Below, piece by piece: positions 60,218-64,000 of a stretch of DNA of 64,000 nt. The translations under genes and the position numbers were made by a program. Where the stretch lies: the NCBI RefSeq assembly GCF_014649535.1, contig NZ_BMTF01000001.1, forward strand, positions 372,407-436,406. The letters are read 5' to 3'. This stretch comes from Streptomyces gelaticus. GTDB lineage: Bacteria > Actinomycetota > Actinomycetes > Streptomycetales > Streptomycetaceae. Below the pieces are notes generated by a model. It was not told the origin of the DNA. It did no database searches and saw only the letters and a program-made list of their open reading frames with translations. The first letter of the stretch is position 1. Each line of letters opens with the position of its first letter.

Positions 60218-61660
60218 ATGACTGATGCTTCCCTGAACACCGAGTACGACGTCGTGGTGGTCGGAGCGGGGCCGGTGGGCGAGAACGTCGCCGACCGGGT
60301 CCGTGCCGCCGGGCTGAGCGCCGCGGTCGTCGAGGCCGAACTCATCGGCGGCGAGTGCTCCTACTGGGCCTGCATGCCCAGCAAGGCCCTGCTGCGCCCC
60401 GTGGTCGCCCGCGCCGATGCCCGCCGCGTCCCCGGTCTCAGCGACGCCGTACAGGGGCCGCTGGACACCGCGGCGGTCCTCGCCCACCGTGACACGTACG
60501 CATCGCACTGGAAGGACGACGGGCAGGCCGCCTGGGTGGAGGGCATCGGCGCGGATGTCCACCGGGGCCACGGCAGGCTCACCGGCGAGAAGACGGTGGC
60601 CGTGACCGCGCCCGACGGCACCGAGCACCGGCTTACCGCCCGCCACGCCGTCGCCGTCTGCACCGGCAGCCGCGCCGTCGTCCCCGATCTGCCCGGCATC
60701 GACGGGGCCCGCCCCTGGACCAGCCGGGAGGCGACGAGCGCCAAGAAGGTGCCCGGCCGCCTCGTGATCGTCGGCGGCGGTGTGGTCGGGGTGGAGATGG
60801 CCACCGTCTGGCAGGCACTCGGTGCCCGGGTGACCATGCTGGTCCGGGGCAAGGGGCTCCTGCCGAAGATGGAGCCCTTCGCCGGTGAACTGGTCGGCCG
60901 GGCCCTCACCGGGGCGGGCGCCGACGTCCGCACCGGGGCCTCGGTCGCCGCCGTGCGGCGCGCGGTCCCGGACGGCCCGGTCACCGTGGAACTGGAGGGC
61001 GGCGAGCAGGTCGAGGCCGACGAGATCCTCTTCGCCACCGGCCGGGCCCCGCGCACCGACGACCTCGGGCTGGAAACGGTGGGCCTGAAACCCGGATCCT
61101 GGCTCACCGTCGACGACAGCTGCCGGGTCGAAGGCACCACCTGGCTCTACGCGGTCGGCGACGTCAACCACCGGGCGCTCCTCACCCACCAGGGCAAGTA
61201 CCAGGCGCGGATCGCGGGCGCCGCGATCGCCGCCCGCGCCGCCGGCGTACCGCGGATGGAGACCGACCGCTGGGGCGCCCACGCCGCCACCGCCGACCAT
61301 GCGGCCGTCCCCCAGGTCGTCTTCACCGACCCGGAGGCCGCCTCGGTCGGCCTCACCCTCGCCGGGGCCGAGCGGGCCGGCCACCGGGTACGCGCCGTCG
61401 ACCTGGACCTCGCCGCAGTGGCGGGCTCCGGGTTGTACGCGGACGGCTACCGCGGCCGCGCCCGCATGATCGTGGACCTCGACCGGGAGATCCTGCTCGG
61501 TGTCACCTTCGTCGGACCGGGCATCGGCGAGCTGCTGCACTCAGCGACGATCGCGGTCGCCGGCGAGGTCCCGATCGACCGGCTGTGGCATGCCGTACCC
61601 GCGTACCCGACGATCAGTGAGGCCTGGCTGCGGTTGCTGGAGGCGTACCGGGACGCGTAG
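60218..61660 (+). CDS. FAD-dependent pyridine nucleotide-disulfide oxidoreductase (atypical active site)
   Basis: A 480-aa flavoprotein of the lipoamide dehydrogenase/mycothione reductase family. The FAD fold starts VVVVGAGPVGENVADRV. The redox motif is GGECSYWACMPSK, so both cysteines are kept (CSYWAC) but the loop differs from the usual CLNRGC/CVNVGC. The NAD(P) fold is RLVIVGGGVVGVEMATVW. The C-terminal dimer domain has LWHAVPAYPTISEAWL, where the catalytic His-Glu pair is recognisable with altered spacing. The substrate is unknown. CAGACT ends 7 nt before ATG 60218, fitting a leaderless start. Divergent trxA is the nearest redox partner. Confidence 0.85.
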   Translation: MTDASLNTEYDVVVVGAGPVGENVADRVRAAGLSAAVVEAELIGGECSYWACMPSKALLRPVVARADARRVPGLSDAVQGPLDTAAVLAHRDTYASHWKDDGQAAWVEGIGADVHRGHGRLTGEKTVAVTAPDGTEHRLTARHAVAVCTGSRAVVPDLPGIDGARPWTSREATSAKKVPGRLVIVGGGVVGVEMATVWQALGARVTMLVRGKGLLPKMEPFAGELVGRALTGAGADVRTGASVAAVRRAVPDGPVTVELEGGEQVEADEILFATGRAPRTDDLGLETVGLKPGSWLTVDDSCRVEGTTWLYAVGDVNHRALLTHQGKYQARIAGAAIAARAAGVPRMETDRWGAHAATADHAAVPQVVFTDPEAASVGLTLAGAERAGHRVRAVDLDLAAVAGSGLYADGYRGRARMIVDLDREILLGVTFVGPGIGELLHSATIAVAGEVPIDRLWHAVPAYPTISEAWLRLLEAYRDA

Positions 61661-61672
61661 CCCGTCGAGCGG

Positions 61673-61691
61673 CCGCAACCAGTCGTTGCGG
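61673..61691 (+). terminator. Hairpin after the disulfide oxidoreductase gene
   Basis: CCGCAAC-CAGTC-GTTGCGG, a 7-bp perfect stem 13 bp after the stop codon. The following 208 bp to 61899 hold no supported gene. Confidence 0.45.
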
Positions 61692-61899
61692 ATGCTGTGC
61701 CCAGGACTCACCGGCGGCCGTGGTGCGTGGGTACGGCCGGGCCGGCGGCTGGAGGAGGCCGGGACGAGGCGGGTGCGGAGGAGGGCCTGCAGAGCGGGGA
61801 TGCGAGCGGGCGCCGGGGGAGGCGGGGAAGGACATGGGTGACCTTCCCGTGCGGAACGAAGCGCATCCGACGGCGGGAGGCGCACGGGGGGTGACGGGA

Positions 61900-62502
61900 T
61901 CAGCCGACCGGTGCGGGGGAGAGCGGTTGTCCGCATCGCAGGTTCCACCGGCCGGACCGGCCGCTGAGCGCGGTGAGCGTCAGCGGGGCGACATCCAGCC
62001 GCCAGAACGATTCCGGCGGCAGGCCGAGCGCCCCGACGATCACCGCCCGCACCACCGCCGGCTCCACGACGCCCAGCACGCGGTGCCCCTTCCCGTCCGG
62101 CCCGCCCCCGGCGGAGGCCAGAGTCTCCAGCCAGCGTCCGGCCCGGGAGCAGAGTTCCAGCAGGGACTCGCCGCCATGGGGAGCCGCCGAAGGATCGGTC
62201 AGCCATGCCGATACGGCCTCCGGCTCGGCCGCGCTCACCGCTGCCAGCCGTCGACCGCTCCACCGGCCCATGTCCCAACCGCGGACGGCCGGTTCGGGTT
62301 CGGCACACAGCCCCAGCGCCTCGGCCGTCCCGGCGCATCGCTCGGACGGTCCGTGCAGCAGCCGGTCGGCCTCGGGCACCGCTGTCGCGGTGGCCGCGGC
62401 CCGGCGGACCCCGGCGGCGTCGAGCGGCGCGTCGCCGTCGAAACGCGCCTCGCGCAGCGCGGCGTTGAGCGCCGGTGAGATCAACATCACCCGTACCGTC
62501 AT
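61900..62502 (-). CDS. Histidine phosphatase-fold protein lacking the catalytic histidines
   Basis: A 200-aa protein of the phosphoglycerate mutase/CobC fold. Family blocks are visible: the strand VRVMLISPAL, HGPSERCAGTAEALG, WDMGRWSGRRL, PHGGESLLELCSRAGRWL and the strand GVVEPAVVRAVIVGALG. The RHG motif that should hold the phosphohistidine reads SPA, and the second catalytic His (normally in VxHG) is replaced in VVEPA. It is therefore probably inactive as a phosphatase. It is divergent from the cobalamin riboswitch-cbtBA unit. It may once have been an alpha-ribazole phosphatase-like enzyme, or may bind a phosphorylated ligand. ATG 62502 is clear. Confidence 0.75.
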   Translation of the reverse strand: MTVRVMLISPALNAALREARFDGDAPLDAAGVRRAAATATAVPEADRLLHGPSERCAGTAEALGLCAEPEPAVRGWDMGRWSGRRLAAVSAAEPEAVSAWLTDPSAAPHGGESLLELCSRAGRWLETLASAGGGPDGKGHRVLGVVEPAVVRAVIVGALGLPPESFWRLDVAPLTLTALSGRSGRWNLRCGQPLSPAPVG

Positions 62503-62620
62503 GTTCCGGTCAACTCCCTGAACTCCAGCCCCTCCGATCCCACCCTGGCATCAGGGCGGCCCGGCCCGGTCATCGGCACCATGGCGGCGTCTGTCCCCAA
62601 GCGGTATCGTCGCGGCGAAC

Positions 62621-62754
62621 ATGACGTAGGTGCAACGGAAGTCCGGTGAGAATCCGGCACGGTCGCGCCACTGTGAACCCGTACCCGTGCGGGAAGTCAG
62701 ACCCGGCGCCCACGTCTCAGGCACCACGATCGGGACGCGTGTTCCCTCAGGAGG
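62621..62754 (+). promoter_or_regulatory. Cobalamin riboswitch
   Basis: The conserved core GGAAGTCCGGTGAGAATCCG followed by the CGGTCGCGCCACTGT block is the AdoCbl riboswitch signature. It is followed by GGGAAGTCAGACCC. Outer stem P1 pairs GACGT (62623-62627) with ACGTC (62712-62716). The AGGAGG ribosome site of cbtB at 62749-62754 lies directly behind, so control is probably by blocking translation. Confidence 0.93.
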
Positions 62755-62761
62755 TTCTGCC

Positions 62762-62977
62762 ATGGCGCAGTCCGCTGCCCCCGCCACCGCCGTACCGGCG
62801 ATCACCCCCATCTCCCTGAAGGCCATTGCCCCCTGGGCGGTCTTCTTCGGCATCCTCATGCTCGTCCTGCTGTACTTCGTCGGCGCCGAGCAGGGCGCCA
62901 CCGCGGTCATCTCCGGCGAAGGTGTCCACGAGTGGGTCCACGACGGCCGCCACCTCCTCGGTTTCCCCTGCCACTGA
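62762..62977 (+). CDS. cbtB: CbtB, predicted cobalt transporter subunit
   Basis: A 71-aa membrane protein with one helix (APWAVFFGILMLVLLYFVG) and a C-terminal metal-binding-like tail (HEWVHDGRHLLGFPCH) of four His residues and one Cys. This is the CbtB family, found with CbtA downstream of B12 riboswitches and proposed to import cobalt. ATG 62762 follows AGGAGG. It precedes cbtA by 26 bp and both are expected to fall silent when cobalamin is abundant. Confidence 0.9.
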   Translation: MAQSAAPATAVPAITPISLKAIAPWAVFFGILMLVLLYFVGAEQGATAVISGEGVHEWVHDGRHLLGFPCH

Positions 62978-63003
62978 CGTACCGTCCGATCCAGGGGAAG
63001 CCC

Positions 63004-63777
63004 ATGAACTCCATATCTGTCAGGGCCCTGCTCGTGCGTGGCATGCTGGCCGGCCTCGTCGCGGGCGTGCTCGCCCTGCTCGTCGCCTGCTTCCTCGGTG
63101 AGTCGCGGGTGGACGCGGCCATCGCTCTCGAGGAGTCGCACAGCCATCACCACGACGGCGGCGAGGAACTGGTCAGCCGCACCGTGCAGTCCACCGCCGG
63201 ACTCGCCACCGGTGTGCTCGTCTTCGGCGTGGCGATCGGCGGCATCGCTGCCCTCGTCTTCTGCTACGCCCTCGGCCGGATCGGCAGGTTCGGTCCGCGG
63301 GCCACGGCCGTTCTGATCGCGGGTGCTGCGCTGCTGACGGTGTACGTCGTGCCGTTCCTGAAGTACCCGGCCAATCCGCCGGCCGTCGGCAACCCCGACA
63401 CCATCGGCCGCCGTACCGCCCTGTTCTTCCTGATGGTCGCCCTGAGCGTGCTGCTCGCCGTCGCCGCGGTCCTCCTCGGCAGGCGGCTGGCTCCCCGACT
63501 GGGCAACTGGAACGCGACGACCGTGGCATCCGCCGGTTACGTCCTGGTGATCGGCCTCGCCTATGCGTTCCTGCCTTCGTTCAACGAAGTCGGCAAGGAC
63601 TTCCCGGCCACCCTGCTGTGGGAGTTCCGGCTGAGCACCCTTGCCGTGCAGGCCACCCTCTGGGTGACCTTCGGCCTTGTCTTCGGACGGCTGACGGAAC
63701 GGCTTCTCGTGCCAGGAGCCGGCGCCGTCACGGCCGGAGACAGCGGCGTGGGACGGGCGGTCACGTCGGCCGGCTGA
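63004..63777 (+). CDS. cbtA: CbtA, predicted cobalt transporter
   Basis: A 257-aa membrane protein with about six helices. After the first helix, a His-rich loop (ESHSHHHDGGEELVSR) offers a metal site. VVPFLKYPANPPAVGNPDTIGRR is the conserved CbtA signature, and later helices carry FLPSFNEVGKDFPATLLWEFRL. It is the membrane channel partner of CbtB. The cobalamin riboswitch, cbtB and cbtA form one transcript ending in a strong hairpin. Uptake of cobalt for B12 synthesis is the accepted prediction, not proven here. Confidence 0.9.
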   Translation: MNSISVRALLVRGMLAGLVAGVLALLVACFLGESRVDAAIALEESHSHHHDGGEELVSRTVQSTAGLATGVLVFGVAIGGIAALVFCYALGRIGRFGPRATAVLIAGAALLTVYVVPFLKYPANPPAVGNPDTIGRRTALFFLMVALSVLLAVAAVLLGRRLAPRLGNWNATTVASAGYVLVIGLAYAFLPSFNEVGKDFPATLLWEFRLSTLAVQATLWVTFGLVFGRLTERLLVPGAGAVTAGDSGVGRAVTSAG

Positions 63778-63810
63778 CCGGCACGCCGTATGCGGGCAGT
63801 CCGATGACCT

Positions 63811-63840
63811 GAAGCCCGCCGGGAGTTCCCGGCGGGCTTC
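63811..63840. terminator. Strong hairpin after cbtA
   Basis: A 13-bp perfect stem (GAAGCCCGCCGGG and complement) with an AGTT loop, 33 bp after the cbtA stop and upstream of the convergent partial gene's stop. Confidence 0.85.
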
Positions 63841-63905
63841 GGGTGTTTGCGCCGGCGACGGGCCGGCCCGGACGCGGCCCCCGCTCCGGGTCCGGGGCCG
63901 CCGGC

Positions 63906-64000
63906 TCACTCCTCGGCCTGCGGGTCCCAGTCGATCCGGTAGTGCTTCAGCTTCTCGTCCTCCTTCACCAGCCGCATGCCGGCAGCTTCCATGACGCGCT
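63906..64000 (-). CDS. C-terminal end of a probable GNAT acetyltransferase (truncated by window edge)
   Basis: Only the last 30 codons are visible: RVMEAAGMRLVKEDEKLKHY, then RIDWDPQAEE and stop. The RVMEAAGMRLV block followed by a Y-R-I strand is the usual end of RimJ/RimL-type GNAT N-acetyltransferases (S-x-RVMEKxGM). The assignment rests on this short piece alone. Confidence 0.5.
   Translation of the reverse strand, partial: RVMEAAGMRLVKEDEKLKHYRIDWDPQAEE

Overview
This is a high-GC (roughly 72%) actinobacterial chromosome segment, almost certainly Streptomyces. The codon bias, the frequent 4-nt ATGA/GTGA gene overlaps and the gene content all point there: an Rpf-LysM-M23 resuscitation factor, a SpoIIE-type phosphatase with PAS, GAF and HATPase domains, a DUF574-type methyltransferase, a PAS-GGDEF-EAL protein, ergothioneine genes and GH18 chitinase. 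From memory, the set egtABCD / sdhCAB / rmdA / rpfD resembles the SCO0910-SCO0974 part of the S. coelicolor chromosome. I see no phage, integrase, transposase, rRNA, tRNA or CRISPR signal. The window is dense core-type chromosome.

Layout. 1-3.2 kb: the 3' end of an ethanolamine-permease-type transporter, a gamma-glutamyl hydrolase-like amidotransferase and rpfD. 3.2-8.7 kb: DMT permease, FhuF-like 2Fe-2S protein, HATPase anti-sigma-like protein, a broken histidine-kinase remnant, an unusual Zn-finger SDR and a 58-codon unknown peptide gene. 8.9-11.9 kb: a three-gene unit (lipase maturation factor-like, DUF1990, YndJ-like) behind a promoter flanked by two TTGAAC palindromes. 11.9-15.2 kb: ferric-siderophore uptake genes under an iron box, without an ATPase. 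15.3-18.0 kb: GH18 chitinase with a DasR-like site, and FprA. 18.2-24.1 kb: SpoIIE phosphatase, WS/DGAT acyltransferase and a deoxysugar (fucose/rhamnose) oxidation operon. 24.1-29.5 kb: Fpg/Nei glycosylase, then a LytTR regulator, DUF485-like protein, Na+/carboxylate symporter and LytS kinase. 29.6-35.6 kb: an ECF sigma factor overlapped tail-to-tail by a tiny zinc-binding anti-sigma-like gene, an amino-acid permease, UspA, a deacetylase and envelope proteins. 36.3-43.8 kb: methyltransferase-rmdA, LysR and sdhCAB. 43.9-50.4 kb: UvrA paralogue, pyruvyl transferase, HAD phosphatase, dodecin and a DasA-like sugar-binding lipoprotein with another DasR-like site. 50.6-57.7 kb: olsBA ornithine-lipid genes, egtABCD and a PARG-type protein. 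57.9-64 kb: LacI regulator, thioredoxin, flavoprotein disulfide reductase, a histidine-phosphatase-fold protein without catalytic histidines, a cobalamin riboswitch with cbtBA, and the end of an acetyltransferase.

Themes. Several neighbouring units deal with metals and redox: siderophore uptake plus FhuF and FprA, cobalt uptake under B12 control, ergothioneine, thioredoxin and dodecin. Others deal with chitin or amino-sugar scavenging (chitinase and a DasA-like binding protein, both with dre-like sites) and with signalling (c-di-GMP, LytSR, ECF sigma, SpoIIE). Many genes appear to start on leaderless transcripts, with the -10 box ending 7-8 nt before the start codon. The least explained items are the 58-aa peptide, the operator-flanked LMF/DUF1990/YndJ unit, the convergent sigma/anti-sigma overlap and the inactive-looking phosphatase beside the cobalt genes.
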